Assembly: GCF_014145455.1 (NCBI RefSeq)
Contig: NZ_JACIVB010000061.1
Coordinates: 1 to 40,843, forward strand
Origin: Limosilactobacillus rudii
GTDB taxonomy: Bacteria; Bacillota; Bacilli; Lactobacillales; Lactobacillaceae
Direction: 5' to 3'
Length of the DNA stretch: 40,843 nt
Position 1 is the stretch's first letter. Each line of letters begins with the position of its first letter. The notes beneath the pieces were generated by a model that saw only the letters and a list, made by a program, of their open reading frames with translations, was not told the origin of the DNA and did not search any database. Shown here piece by piece: positions 1-8,360 of the stretch. The translations under genes were made by a program, and so were the position numbers.

Positions 1-1223
1 ATCCAACGACGGTAACACCGGATGAACCAGTACCAAGTGTTCCAGGGTACAAGCCAAGTGTACCAACAGTAACGCCAACTAACCCTGGAGTTGATACGCC
101 AGTTAAGTACGTTCCAAATACGGTTACGCCAAAGCCGGCTGATGATCAAACAGCGATTGTTAACTACGTTGACCAAGATGAAAACAACAAGGTAATTACT
201 ACTTCTGGTAACCTCGTTGGTAAACCTGGCAACAAGATTGATTACAGTACGGCAACCACGATTGAAGAACTTGAAGCCCAAGGTTACGAATTAGTGAGCG
301 ATGGTTTCCCGGCTAACGCAACGTTTGATGATAATACGGACGTTAACCAAGTCTTCACAGTTGTCTTGAAGCATGGTCACGCTCCAGTTGGACCAAATAA
401 TCCACATGAGCCAGGTACGCCAGTCAACCCTGGTGAACCAAACGGACCAAAGTGGCCAGCTAAGGATAACTACACGAAAGACTACACATCTACTGTTCAC
501 TTCGTGGATAACAACGGTAACAAGATGCGTGATGATGATGTCCAAACTTCAACTTGGACACGGACGTTGATTATCGACAAGGTTACTGGCGAGATTCTTA
601 ACCCTAACGAAAACTGGACTTCTGATAAGGACAGCTATAACGAAGTTAAGGTACCAGTAATTAATGGTTACGTTGCGGACAAGGCTAATGTTCCAGCCAA
701 GAAAGCAGTTCAACGAAACATTGAAGATACAGTAACCTACACTAAAGTTGGTAATATTGTCCCAGTTGATCCAAATGGTAACCCAATTCCAAATGTACCA
801 GTTGTGCCATACACGAATGATCCAACGGATCCGACGAAGGTCGTACCAAACGAACCGGTACCAACAGTTCCAGGAATGACGCCAAATGTCACGACCGTTA
901 CACCGGATCGTCCAACAGTTGATACTCCAGTAGTCTACACGACGCCAACGCCGGTAACACCAACTACACCGACTAAGCCACAAGCTTCAACCACGCCAGA
1001 AACTCCTGCCCAGCCAGCAGAACCGGCAACACCGGCTGCACCAACAGCTGAAACGCCAGTACCGGCTAAGAAGGCACTAACTCAACCAGCAGCTAAGCAA
1101 GAAGCTAAGAAGTTACCACAAACTGGTAACGAAAATAGTAATTCAGCAGCAGCTCTTGGTTTGGCCGCCCTCGGATTGACAGGAATTTTGGCAGCAGGTA
1201 AGAAGCGGCGCAAAGAAGACTAA
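1..1223 (+). CDS. Mub-like LPXTG adhesin, C-terminal part (5' truncated)
   Basis: The reading frame is open from base 3 with no start, so this is the C-terminal ~406 residues of a larger surface protein. It opens with a Pro/Thr/Val-rich segment. A MucBP-like module follows (IVNYVDQDENN to about base 380), then a second extracellular module (STVHFVDNNGNK to about base 760). A second Pro-rich stretch repeats the pattern of the first (VP-EPVP-VPG...VTP...VDTPV-Y). The end is a Pro/Ala/Thr wall-spanning region, LPQTG at 1113-1127, a hydrophobic segment and a KKRRKED tail, which is a complete sortase A sorting signal. Known family members bind mucus and are covalently attached to peptidoglycan. 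The ligand cannot be read from this fragment. The contig probably breaks here because of internal repeats. Confidence 0.9.
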   Translation, partial: PTTVTPDEPVPSVPGYKPSVPTVTPTNPGVDTPVKYVPNTVTPKPADDQTAIVNYVDQDENNKVITTSGNLVGKPGNKIDYSTATTIEELEAQGYELVSDGFPANATFDDNTDVNQVFTVVLKHGHAPVGPNNPHEPGTPVNPGEPNGPKWPAKDNYTKDYTSTVHFVDNNGNKMRDDDVQTSTWTRTLIIDKVTGEILNPNENWTSDKDSYNEVKVPVINGYVADKANVPAKKAVQRNIEDTVTYTKVGNIVPVDPNGNPIPNVPVVPYTNDPTDPTKVVPNEPVPTVPGMTPNVTTVTPDRPTVDTPVVYTTPTPVTPTTPTKPQASTTPETPAQPAEPATPAAPTAETPVPAKKALTQPAAKQEAKKLPQTGNENSNSAAALGLAALGLTGILAAGKKRRKED

Positions 1224-1356
1224 AAAGGTTTCGTTAAATAAAAACTAGTTATGCGGAGAGTTGTGGTTAATTTGAAGATGGTTTATTGCAATGACTTAAC
1301 AAACAATGCAATGGATAGTGGCTTAACAGATTCATAGCAACAAACTCGAAGCAGAA

Positions 1357-1392
1357 GAAAAAGCTCACGGCAAAATGTCATGGGCTTTTTTG
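1357..1392 (+). terminator. Rho-independent terminator after the adhesin gene
   Basis: An AAAAGCTCA arm pairs with TGGGCTTTT (one G-T pair) and is followed by a T run. It lies about 130 bases after the adhesin stop codon. Confidence 0.7.
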
Positions 1393-1522
1393 TTTGGCGT
1401 TGGAAGAATCTAGTTTGTTTTCCCGCTACCTTAATAAAAATATGCTGGAACTGTTTTCATTTATTGTGAAGTTAATCCAAGAGTGAATAAAAGCAACATT
1501 AAAATTTGATGAGCAAATATCA

Positions 1523-1551
1523 TTGACTTTTAATATTAGCTCGATTAAACT
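1523..1551 (+). promoter_or_regulatory. Sigma-A type promoter for the EIIC gene
   Basis: TTGACT and TAAACT are separated by exactly 17 bases, about 42 bases before the start codon. No operator is evident. Confidence 0.6.
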
Positions 1552-1592
1552 AACAACAATCATTAAACAGAAATAAATTAAAGGAGGCGTTA

Positions 1593-2702
1593 ATGATGGA
1601 AAATCAAGTTAGCAATACTAAAGCTAATGCAACATATCAAAATTCATCGAAAGTCAAGGAAGTGGCTTATCGAATTTTTGCGGCGGTGGCAAATGCTATT
1701 TTAGTCATTCTTGGTGGCGGCCTGTTAGTTCAAACAATTGGTAACTTGACGGGGATTCATGTACTGACATTAGTCGGTGCAGAAGCTCAAGTATTATTAG
1801 CGCCTGCGATTGGGGTTGCAGTCGCATCGCAAATGAATACTAATACATTGGTTACATTTGCATCCATGATATCTGCAACTGTTGGAGCAAACAGTGTTCA
1901 CTTTACTACTGCAACGGTAAAAGGAGCAACGGCTACTGGGCAAGCCGCGGTAGCAGCAGTCGGTGCACCAGTTTTTACCACTGGACAACCCGTTTCGGCA
2001 GTTTTAGCCGCAGTTGTTGCCGTTTTAGTTGGTAAATACCTGACCGGTAAGACACCACTGGATATGGTATTGGTACCGTTTGGAGCTTTAGCAGTCGGCA
2101 TTGGCTTTGGTTTAGTTGTTGCGGCGGTTGTAACCCCTGCATTATTAGCAGTATCTGCATATATTGCACATACAATGCAGGTATCACCGGTTTTAGGATC
2201 AATGGTAATTTCCGTTGTGTGGGCCCTATTTCTGATGACACCTGCCTCGTCAGCTGCCTTAGCGGTTGCTTTGATGCTTGATCCAGTATCATCAGCGGCA
2301 GCATTGATCGGGACCACTTCACAATTTGTTGCATTTACTGCGATGTCATTTCGGCAAAATAACCTTGGCGCAAATATTGCCCAGGGGCTTGTAACTCCTA
2401 AAGTTCAGTTTCCTAATTTATTGATCAACCCCTACCTATTAGTACCATCAGTTGTTTCAGCAGCTGTTTGCGCACCGGTTGCAACTGTACTATTTGGTTT
2501 TCGGTCGACTTATACGTTAGGGGGACTTGGACTTAACTCCTTGATTGCACCAATTGCTTACCTATCACGAGGATGGGCACAATTTGGCACGTATATGCTA
2601 TTTGGCGTGCTTGTTCCGGCTATTCTCTCTGTTACTTTATACCTTTTCTTGAAGAAGACCGGTTTTATTGGTGAAAAACAGCTCCATCTAGAATTGGTAT
2701 AG
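1593..2702 (+). CDS. PTS EIIC-type membrane permease (PTS_EIIC_2 family)
   Basis: This is a 369-residue, highly hydrophobic Ala/Val/Gly-rich protein with about nine membrane segments. Composition and motifs (ILGGGLLVQTIG, LLAPAIGVAVA, a late NSLIAPIAYLSRG loop) match the stand-alone PTS_EIIC_2 permeases common in lactobacilli. No EIIA or EIIB gene is nearby, so the substrate and phosphoryl donor are unknown. A strong AAGGAGG at 1581-1587 precedes two adjacent ATGs at 1593 and 1596; the second has the more usual spacing of 8, so either may be used. The gene is monocistronic, between its own promoter and terminator. The family assignment rests on overall pattern; the sugar is not predicted. Confidence 0.75.
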   Translation: MMENQVSNTKANATYQNSSKVKEVAYRIFAAVANAILVILGGGLLVQTIGNLTGIHVLTLVGAEAQVLLAPAIGVAVASQMNTNTLVTFASMISATVGANSVHFTTATVKGATATGQAAVAAVGAPVFTTGQPVSAVLAAVVAVLVGKYLTGKTPLDMVLVPFGALAVGIGFGLVVAAVVTPALLAVSAYIAHTMQVSPVLGSMVISVVWALFLMTPASSAALAVALMLDPVSSAAALIGTTSQFVAFTAMSFRQNNLGANIAQGLVTPKVQFPNLLINPYLLVPSVVSAAVCAPVATVLFGFRSTYTLGGLGLNSLIAPIAYLSRGWAQFGTYMLFGVLVPAILSVTLYLFLKKTGFIGEKQLHLELV

Positions 2703-2715
2703 GTATTCTTATAAT

Positions 2716-2764
2716 AAAAAAAGGTTGTCTTATTAACCCGCGTGGTGAAAAGGCAACTTTTTTA
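2716..2764 (+). terminator. Rho-independent terminator after the EIIC gene
   Basis: A stem of about 14 bp forms between AAAAAGGTTGTCTT and AAGGCAACTTTTTT, with two G-T pairs and a T run, 14 bases after the stop codon. Confidence 0.85.
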
Positions 2765-2825
2765 GTGCAAAATTTAATTTTTAACGTATTTAAATAATAG
2801 GGGGATATTATGTGTGAGGTGACCT

Positions 2826-3794
2826 ATGAAAAGTAACAGCAAAGAGCGATTAGCAGTAAGAAGATGGCAAAAGGCAGGACTAACGAATGATTTCATATTT
2901 AATAAAGTATTTCTAGAACCAGATTTAACACAGGAATTACTCCAGCGGATATTTCCAAAGCTAAAATTAGGAGAAATTTCGTTATTGAACAGTCAACAGG
3001 AATTTAAGACGACCTTTGAAGCTAAAACAGCCCGGTTTGATATTTATGTCGAAAGTGGTAAAGATTATCGATTTGACGTTGAAATGCAGGTACGTAACTA
3101 TCATGACCTTTATCAGCGTAATTTATATTATTTGTCTAGTATGATCAGTGATAGTATGGAGCATCGGCAAAACTATGCTGAGATGGGGAATTCATATGTT
3201 ATTTTCTTTTGCGATTTTGATCCGTTTGGCGATGATGACCAATATACGGCATTTGAGTTTAGAAATTTGCGCCACTTAAAGCGCCACTACGGTGAAAATG
3301 CTAAAGTCCTATTTTTTAACATTAGTAGTAAAAAGAAAGAGGTGAATCCGGCGCTACAAAATTTTATTGATTTTGCGGCACAACGAGAATTTGAGAAAGA
3401 GGATGATTTTATCGTACAATTGAAGAGAAGGATAGCATATGTGAAGCAGAATCGAAAATGGAGGTTGGAGTTCATGAGACGTTCAATTTACGAAATGGAT
3501 ATTGAAAATGAGAAGAAATGGGCGGTTCGTGAAGGAATTCAAGAAGGAAAGAAAAAAGGGATAGAGGAAGGAATTCGTGAAGGAAAGCGTGAAGGAAAGC
3601 GTGAAGGAAAACGCGAAGGATTAAAAGAAGGAATGGAGAAAGGTCAAAAGCAAGAGAGAGTTACAGGTATCTTGACGTTAATTAAATCGTTGAAGAGTTT
3701 AAATATTGATGTAAATGTAATTAAGCAACAACTCGCGCAAAACTATAATTTAACTAATGATGAGATTCAAGATTATTTGAATAAAGTAAAGTAA
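2826..3794 (+). CDS. Rpn/PD-(D/E)XK nuclease family protein (transposase-like)
   Basis: The 322-residue protein belongs to the PDDEXK_2/Rpn group, annotated either as PD-(D/E)XK nuclease family transposase or as recombination-promoting nuclease. The N-terminal LTNDFIFNKVF motif is typical. The probable metal-binding core is D72 (RFDIY) with D84-x-E86-M-Q88. Residues about 236-275 form a low-complexity linker of EG-(K/R) units encoded by a 12-bp tandem repeat. A short C-terminal module (DVNVIKQQL to the end) resembles the end of the second family member in this window. A GAGGTGA ribosome site fits the ATG. Known members cleave DNA and stimulate RecA-independent recombination; activity here is inferred. 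No inverted repeats or target duplication were seen, so this is not shown to be mobile. Confidence 0.85.
   Translation: MKSNSKERLAVRRWQKAGLTNDFIFNKVFLEPDLTQELLQRIFPKLKLGEISLLNSQQEFKTTFEAKTARFDIYVESGKDYRFDVEMQVRNYHDLYQRNLYYLSSMISDSMEHRQNYAEMGNSYVIFFCDFDPFGDDDQYTAFEFRNLRHLKRHYGENAKVLFFNISSKKKEVNPALQNFIDFAAQREFEKEDDFIVQLKRRIAYVKQNRKWRLEFMRRSIYEMDIENEKKWAVREGIQEGKKKGIEEGIREGKREGKREGKREGLKEGMEKGQKQERVTGILTLIKSLKSLNIDVNVIKQQLAQNYNLTNDEIQDYLNKVK
3576..3620 (+). repeat. 12-bp tandem repeat inside the Rpn-type gene
   Basis: Three consecutive near-identical copies of CGTGAAGGAAAG, with a fourth partial copy, encode Arg-Glu-Gly-Lys units. The period is a multiple of three, so copy-number change would alter linker length without a frameshift. 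Confidence 0.85.
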
Positions 3795-3798
3795 TTTC

Positions 3799-3844
3799 AA
3801 GGGCTTCATGAGTAGGGGAAAGGTGACTACTAATGGAGCTTTTT
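3799..3844 (+). terminator. Probable terminator after the Rpn-type gene
   Basis: AGGGCTTCATGAGTAG pairs imperfectly with CTACTAATGGAGCTT (wobbles and one mismatch), followed by T5. It begins 5 bases after the stop codon. Confidence 0.6.
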
Positions 3845-3872
3845 AGATTTAGCTTCATTCAAGGAACTGCTA

Positions 3873-3900
3873 TTGTGGTGATTAATGAATGTGATACAAT
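3873..3900 (+). promoter_or_regulatory. Putative promoter for efp
   Basis: TTGTGG and TACAAT are separated by 16 bases. The leader to the efp ATG is about 120 bases. No clear riboswitch fold was recognised in it. Confidence 0.45.
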
Positions 3901-4026
3901 AGATAAGAATAAGATTATAGATAAGTCTGTCTATAATGATGGCGGAGAACGAAGCCAATCAGTAGAAAAGTTAGTATCAAGCTTTTCTATAAGATAGTTC
4001 AGATTTAGATGAAGGAGTTTTATGCT

Positions 4027-4584
4027 ATGATTCAAACAATTGATTTGAAAAAAGGTATGGTTTTTGAACGTGACGGTAAGTTATTAAAGGTTCTTCAAAT
4101 TAACCACCATAAGCCTGGTAAGGGTAACACTTTAATGCAAATGGACATCCAAGACCTTCGCTCAGGTTCAATTGTCCACACTACAATGCGTCCATCTGAA
4201 AAGGTTGAACAAGTTAACGTTGATAAGCGTTCTGCTCAATACCTTTATGATGAAGGTGACTCAGCCGTATTCATGGACCTTGAAAGTTACGAACAATACA
4301 GTTTAAGTCATGATTTACTCGGTGATGATAAGAATTACCTTGTAGAAAACATGAAGGTTATTTTAAACTTTGTTAATGGTGATATCATCGGAATTGAATT
4401 ACCAACAACTGTTGAATTGACTGTTGCACAAACTGAACCAATGATTAAGGGTGCAACAATTGATGGTGGTGGTAAGCCAGCCACAATGGAAACTGGTTTA
4501 GTAGTTAACGTTCCGGCATTCATCAAGAACGGTGACAAGTTAATCATCAACACTACTGATGGTAGCTACAAGTCACGCGCTTAA
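4027..4584 (+). CDS. efp: Elongation factor P
   Basis: EF-P enters the ribosomal E site and relieves stalling at polyproline stretches. The 185-residue length is typical, with the KOW-like N domain followed by two OB folds (IELPTTVELTV and GLVVNVPAFIKNGDK). The modifiable loop reads HHKPGKGN, with the tip lysine at position 32, the position aminopentanolylated in Bacillus subtilis. An in-frame ATG 18 bases upstream lacks a ribosome site, whereas GAAGGAG at 4011-4017 is 9 bases before this ATG, so the shorter form is chosen. The Pro-rich adhesin at the left end of the window is the kind of protein whose synthesis needs EF-P (inference). Confidence 0.97.
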   Translation: MIQTIDLKKGMVFERDGKLLKVLQINHHKPGKGNTLMQMDIQDLRSGSIVHTTMRPSEKVEQVNVDKRSAQYLYDEGDSAVFMDLESYEQYSLSHDLLGDDKNYLVENMKVILNFVNGDIIGIELPTTVELTVAQTEPMIKGATIDGGGKPATMETGLVVNVPAFIKNGDKLIINTTDGSYKSRA

Positions 4585-4604
4585 TTAATAAGCATGACTA
4601 ATAA

Positions 4605-4632
4605 TAAGCTGGGGAACTTCCCCGGCTTTTTG
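4605..4632 (+). terminator. Strong rho-independent terminator after efp
   Basis: A 9-bp stem AGCTGGGGA/TCCCCGGCT with an ACT loop and a T run. The ATG of the following lipoprotein lies only about 20 bases beyond, leaving little room for a separate promoter. Confidence 0.9.
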
Positions 4633-4652
4633 TGTACTATGGGAGAATAGAA

Positions 4653-5693
4653 ATGAATAAGAAAATAGGAATGCTAATGGCAACCGGGATGAGTTTATTA
4701 TTAGTGGGTTGTGGTAATCAAAATAATAAAAGTACTGCCTCTTCCTCTTCGTCAAGCAATAGTTTATTGACAGCAAAAAGTAGTGTTCAAATTAGCAGTA
4801 ACAATTTAACGCCTCAAGAGACAGTTAGTTTAATTAGTACTTATTGTGGTTTGCGATATGGAGGAGAATGGGCGGCGATGGTTAAGCAGGCTCATGAAAA
4901 TGGATTACAAGTAAATCTCTATCCAAGTTCAAAATATCGATTAAGTGATAATGGTCAGGGAGTAGCCTATGATGTGACGGCTGGTGGAAAATCACAAGGG
5001 CTTGTTTACACGGTGAATAATGATGATATCAATATTTACCAAAATGTCACAGCAAATCGGAAAAATACAAAAATAGCTACGGTATCAAAGGCTGCTATGG
5101 CAAGCTATGTTAATCAAAAGAAACAGGGAAAGTTGGTTAATGATTTAGCAGCCAAAGCCCAGGTTGTGGACAAGCGCAATAGTAATACATCGAGTGTAGA
5201 TAATGATGAAAATGATCATAAGTATGGCCGGCTGGGGGTAACTAGTGTCCCGAGTGAAATGCAGGGAACGTGGTATTCAGCTGATAATGATGCTGATTCA
5301 ACAGTGGTATTTAGTGCTCATTCTTGTACTTATCAAGATAAGGATAGTCAAGGGACAACTAATTTATACAAGCAAGATCCTCATTTCCTAGATAATGAGG
5401 ACACTTATCTTAGTAAGCAGGTTCAAGACGCAACAAAAGATTGGGGCCGAACATCTTTCTTTAATCTTGATGGTTTGCGCTGGCTCAACATTAGGGGATG
5501 GACACAAACAGCTGGTGATGGCTCTTCATATGCTGTTAAAACTGAAACAGTTGATGGTAAACCAGTCAAAGTTTTAGTAGCCGCAGGTGGTGCTGGAAAC
5601 TGGACTGAAGCTGTTTACTACCAGTCAAAGGAAATGGCACAGCAAAACGCCGATAAAAAGTTTGATGATCTTCATTACATGGATGATGAATAA
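4653..5693 (+). CDS. Secreted lipoprotein of unknown function
   Basis: The start is the ATG at 4653, preceded by GGGAG with 7-base spacing. An earlier in-frame GTG at 4632 would overlap the efp terminator. Residues 1-20 form a lipoprotein signal peptide with lipobox LVGC (lipidated Cys20), followed by a Ser/Thr/Asn-rich tether. The central part (ETVSLISTYCGLRYGG to VNDDINIYQN) resembles a module in the second lipoprotein of this window (GTFSFSINGDQVTIYKMD), in the style of Lreu_0056-type lipoproteins of L. reuteri. That name is from memory and not checked. A C-terminal beta-rich region (MQGTWYSADNDADSTVVF) follows. No enzyme motif was recognised. With the terminator immediately upstream, expression may depend on readthrough or on a promoter inside efp. 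Confidence 0.8.
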   Translation: MNKKIGMLMATGMSLLLVGCGNQNNKSTASSSSSSNSLLTAKSSVQISSNNLTPQETVSLISTYCGLRYGGEWAAMVKQAHENGLQVNLYPSSKYRLSDNGQGVAYDVTAGGKSQGLVYTVNNDDINIYQNVTANRKNTKIATVSKAAMASYVNQKKQGKLVNDLAAKAQVVDKRNSNTSSVDNDENDHKYGRLGVTSVPSEMQGTWYSADNDADSTVVFSAHSCTYQDKDSQGTTNLYKQDPHFLDNEDTYLSKQVQDATKDWGRTSFFNLDGLRWLNIRGWTQTAGDGSSYAVKTETVDGKPVKVLVAAGGAGNWTEAVYYQSKEMAQQNADKKFDDLHYMDDE

Positions 5694-5701
5694 AATGAAA
5701 A

Positions 5702-5750
5702 AATGCTGAAGAAAAGACAAGCAAGATTGCTACCTTTCTTCAGCTTTATT
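5702..5750. terminator. Bidirectional terminator between convergent genes
   Basis: GCTGAAGAAA pairs with TTTCTTCAGC. A-rich and T-rich flanks allow use from both sides, serving the lipoprotein gene and the converging LysR gene. Confidence 0.8.
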
Positions 5751-5753
5751 TGT

Positions 5754-6605
5754 TTAAAGTAAATCAATAAAGTGTTGAGTTACTGCTTTACGGTGTGCTT
5801 TTTTAGGCCAAACAAGTTGAACTTTTGAATGCCAAGGAGCATAGTTTACTGCCTTTACTGTTTGATTAGCGTATTGTTTAGCTATGGATAAAGGGACTAA
5901 TGCAATTCCCATTCCACAATCTGCCCATAAAATTGCCGTTCGTGCGTCATCACACTTTACTGCATAGTAAGGGGTAATTCCGTGCTGGGCAAAAGTGTCA
6001 TTAAATATTGATTCAAAGCGGCGGTAAAGAATAAGTGGCTGGTCAGTAAAGTCATTAATAGAAAAGTTTTCTTGTTTAAACTTAAATTTGTGGTGATTAT
6101 ATACAGCTGCCATTTCATCGGTAGCAAGGTCCTTTTTAGCGAGGCCCTGCATATTAAAGGGGGTCCGAACAATTGCGAAATCAACGAGGTTACTTTTGAG
6201 CTTATCAATCAGGCCAAGGGTGTTATCTTCAATAATCTCAAATTTAATATGTGGATAAAACGCAGTGAGTCCTGTTATCTTTTCGTTTGGGATAATATTG
6301 CCGGCAGAGGAAATCAGCCCCATTCTAATTGTTCCGCTAACTCCCTTCTTTTCATTAGCTAATTCTTCATTAGTCGCTTTAGTGAGGTTAACGACTTGTT
6401 GGGCGTAACGATAAAATATCTTTCCCGCTTCAGTAAGAGTAATTCCATGCGCTTCTCGGGTGAATAATTTAGTTCCCAGTTCCTTTTCTAGCTGCTTCAT
6501 TTGATAAGAGAGGGGTGGCTGAGCGATATAAAGTAATTTTGCTGCTGAGGTTAATTGTCGTTCTTGGGCGACAACGATGAAATATTGAAGTTGTTTTAGA
6601 TTCAT
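5754..6605 (-). CDS. LysR-family transcriptional regulator
   Basis: A 283-residue LTTR. The N-terminal winged helix (MNLKQLQYFIVVAQERQLT, then AAKLLYIAQPPLSYQMKQLE) spans about residues 1-60. The substrate-binding domain begins near GTIRMGLISSAG. A GGAG ribosome site precedes the ATG. It is divergent from the LCP gene across 119 AT-rich bases, which contain ATTTTAAAAT-like symmetry that could hold its operator. Such regulators usually control the divergent gene and themselves in response to a small ligand; the ligand is unknown. The other neighbours give no metabolic hint. Confidence 0.92.
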   Translation of the reverse strand: MNLKQLQYFIVVAQERQLTSAAKLLYIAQPPLSYQMKQLEKELGTKLFTREAHGITLTEAGKIFYRYAQQVVNLTKATNEELANEKKGVSGTIRMGLISSAGNIIPNEKITGLTAFYPHIKFEIIEDNTLGLIDKLKSNLVDFAIVRTPFNMQGLAKKDLATDEMAAVYNHHKFKFKQENFSINDFTDQPLILYRRFESIFNDTFAQHGITPYYAVKCDDARTAILWADCGMGIALVPLSIAKQYANQTVKAVNYAPWHSKVQLVWPKKAHRKAVTQHFIDLL

Positions 6606-6724
6606 ATTTTCTCCAGATATTTAATTTTTTAATATCTCATATTTTAAAATGGTATTTTATTAATTACAAGCGAGTAGATAAAATGGAAACTAGAATTAAC
6701 TAATTATAAAAAAGGGAGAAGCCG

Positions 6725-7759
6725 ATGAAAATAAGAAATCACTGGTTATGGTATTTGTTAGCCTCAGTAGCAGCGTTGATCCTTGTCACATTAGGTTACG
6801 CATATAAAAGTTGGCATACAACAACGAGTTCGATTATGACGAATACAAGTTCAGCATCAGCGCAAAAAGTAAAGGATGGTCGTCCCTTTAGTGTGTTGAT
6901 AATGGGAACCGATGTTGGGGCGCTTGGCCGGGGTACTAGCTATGCGGGAAATACGGATACGATGGAACTAATTACTGTTAATCCAAGCAAAAAGAAAATG
7001 ACGATGATTGCAATTCCGCGAGATACCCTTGTTAAGGTTGATACTAAGAAAGGGGCTGACTATGTAAAAATTAACGCAGCCTATGCAATTGGTGGGGCAA
7101 AGCAGGCTAAGAAGCAGGTTTCTGAACTACTTGGGGTACCAGTCGATTATTATGCACTAATGAATATGGGAACCTTAGAGAAAGTAGTAAATGCTGTTGG
7201 CGGAGTAGAGGTTAATAATCCGTTTGCGTTTACCTATGAAGGACACCACTTTAAAAAGGGATATCAACATCTGGATGGAAAAACGGCGCTAAAATATTCG
7301 CGGATGCGTTATGATGATCCAGATAATGACTACGGGCGACAGCGACGTGGCCAACAGGTAATTCAATCGGCAGTTGACTCCTTTAAGAAGAAGGGTTCAG
7401 TTGCTGCAGCAAATAAAATTATGACAGCTGTTCAGGATGGTGTTCGGACAGATGTTCCAGTTAATGATATTGCAAGTTTATACCTTAATTATCATCAGGC
7501 AATGCAAAAAACAGATAAAGTCCAGTTTCGCGGAAAAAATGCAATGATTGAAGGCACATCATTTCAAATAGCAACGCCAAGTGAGATAGACCGTGTTTCA
7601 AAAATAACTCGTCAATCACTAGATCTTCCAGTAAAAGATAAGATAAATAATAATGAAACGGCAATGTATAACCTTCAAACAAATTGGAATGGAATTAATA
7701 ACTTGAATTTCGTTTTACCACATCATGCAAAATATAATCAGCCAGGAAGCGGCTATTAA
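6725..7759 (+). CDS. LytR-CpsA-Psr (LCP) family glycopolymer ligase
   Basis: LCP enzymes transfer teichoic acids or polysaccharides from a lipid carrier to peptidoglycan outside the cell. The 344-residue protein has an N-terminal membrane anchor (about residues 8-27) and an LCP domain with VLIMGTD, the NTDTMELITVNP strand, IAIPRDT, the KINAAYAIGG helix, and the conserved basic cluster KYSRMRYDDP followed by GRQRRGQQ, which binds pyrophosphate and magnesium in the family. The start has a GGGAGAAGCC ribosome site. It stands alone, without teichoic acid or capsule genes beside it, so the glycopolymer is unknown. The divergent LysR gene may regulate it (inference). Confidence 0.93.
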   Translation: MKIRNHWLWYLLASVAALILVTLGYAYKSWHTTTSSIMTNTSSASAQKVKDGRPFSVLIMGTDVGALGRGTSYAGNTDTMELITVNPSKKKMTMIAIPRDTLVKVDTKKGADYVKINAAYAIGGAKQAKKQVSELLGVPVDYYALMNMGTLEKVVNAVGGVEVNNPFAFTYEGHHFKKGYQHLDGKTALKYSRMRYDDPDNDYGRQRRGQQVIQSAVDSFKKKGSVAAANKIMTAVQDGVRTDVPVNDIASLYLNYHQAMQKTDKVQFRGKNAMIEGTSFQIATPSEIDRVSKITRQSLDLPVKDKINNNETAMYNLQTNWNGINNLNFVLPHHAKYNQPGSGY

Positions 7760-7803
7760 TAAAAAACGCAGCTCTAGTAAATTACTAAAGTTGCGTTTTT
7801 TTA
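7760..7803. terminator. Bidirectional terminator
   Basis: AAAAAACGCAGCT and AGTTGCGTTTTTT form a long stem between the LCP gene and the convergent acetyltransferase gene. Confidence 0.9.
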
Positions 7804-7804
7804 T

Positions 7805-8335
7805 TTATTGAATTAACCAGCCAAGGGGCCAAGAGAACCATTCGAAAATCTTGTCTACTTTTCGTTGGCTGATTTTTTTATTTGTTGCTAATACTTGGAA
7901 AGTCACTTTTTCTTCTTTGAATAGTTTGGGAATTGGGAAAAAGCCGTTACGCTTGTAAAAATTAAGCCGCCGCAAACGTTGCTGGTTATTAGCAGCTGCT
8001 GGATCAGGTCGTTCGATATCAAGAACTAATGAATCTTGAGGATAAAGGGTCCGGAGTTCATTGATAATCCGTGTACCATACCCATGTGAACGAACCTGGT
8101 CATTTACTGCGAGATATAAAATATAGTGCATTCCGTGACTGTGAATAACGTAAGCAAAGCCAACAAACTGCTCGTGGTCAAAGAAGGCCATGAAGTCTGC
8201 ACGTTGGTACTTACTCTTGAGGAGAAGCCACGTCCATGGTTCTCGCTCATATTTCGGAAATGCGTGCATATATAATTGTTTAACTTGTTTATATTCTTTT
8301 AAACTCAACCTCACGGGCTGTATGTCTAAATCCAA
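7805..8335 (-). CDS. GNAT-family N-acetyltransferase
   Basis: A 176-residue GNAT protein. The acetyl-CoA pyrophosphate loop is seen in VRSHGYGTRII (R/Q-x-x-G-x-G pattern), preceded by the strand MHYILYLAVND. The C-terminal strand with NFYKRNGFFP is the usual motif B region. Family members acetylate amino groups of small molecules or proteins; the substrate is not predictable. The start codon is TTG, chosen because AAGGAGTGAT lies 9 bases upstream and no better ATG is in frame. It is divergent from the unknown gene at 8449 with back-to-back promoters. Confidence 0.88.
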   Translation of the reverse strand: MDLDIQPVRLSLKEYKQVKQLYMHAFPKYEREPWTWLLLKSKYQRADFMAFFDHEQFVGFAYVIHSHGMHYILYLAVNDQVRSHGYGTRIINELRTLYPQDSLVLDIERPDPAAANNQQRLRRLNFYKRNGFFPIPKLFKEEKVTFQVLATNKKISQRKVDKIFEWFSWPLGWLIQ

Positions 8336-8360
8336 AAAATATCACTCCTTATGAATAAAT

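Noticed and set aside
549-983. Trp/Arg-rich reading frame on the minus strand inside the adhesin gene
   Set aside because: It is the antisense of a Pro/Thr-rich coding region; the composition is an artefact of CCA and ACC codons.
1898-2334. Long minus-strand frames within the EIIC gene
   Set aside because: They are shadow frames opposite a well-supported membrane protein with its own promoter, ribosome site and terminator.
3576-3620. Short tandem repeats resembling a CRISPR or minisatellite array
   Set aside because: The units are 12 bp without spacers and in frame within a coding sequence, so they are a coding repeat.
2826-3794. Calling the Rpn-type gene a complete insertion sequence
   Set aside because: No terminal inverted repeats or target-site duplication could be seen around either copy.
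4009-4026. Upstream in-frame ATG of efp
   Set aside because: No ribosome site precedes it, and the following AAGGAG serves the ATG at 4027, which gives the normal 185-residue protein.
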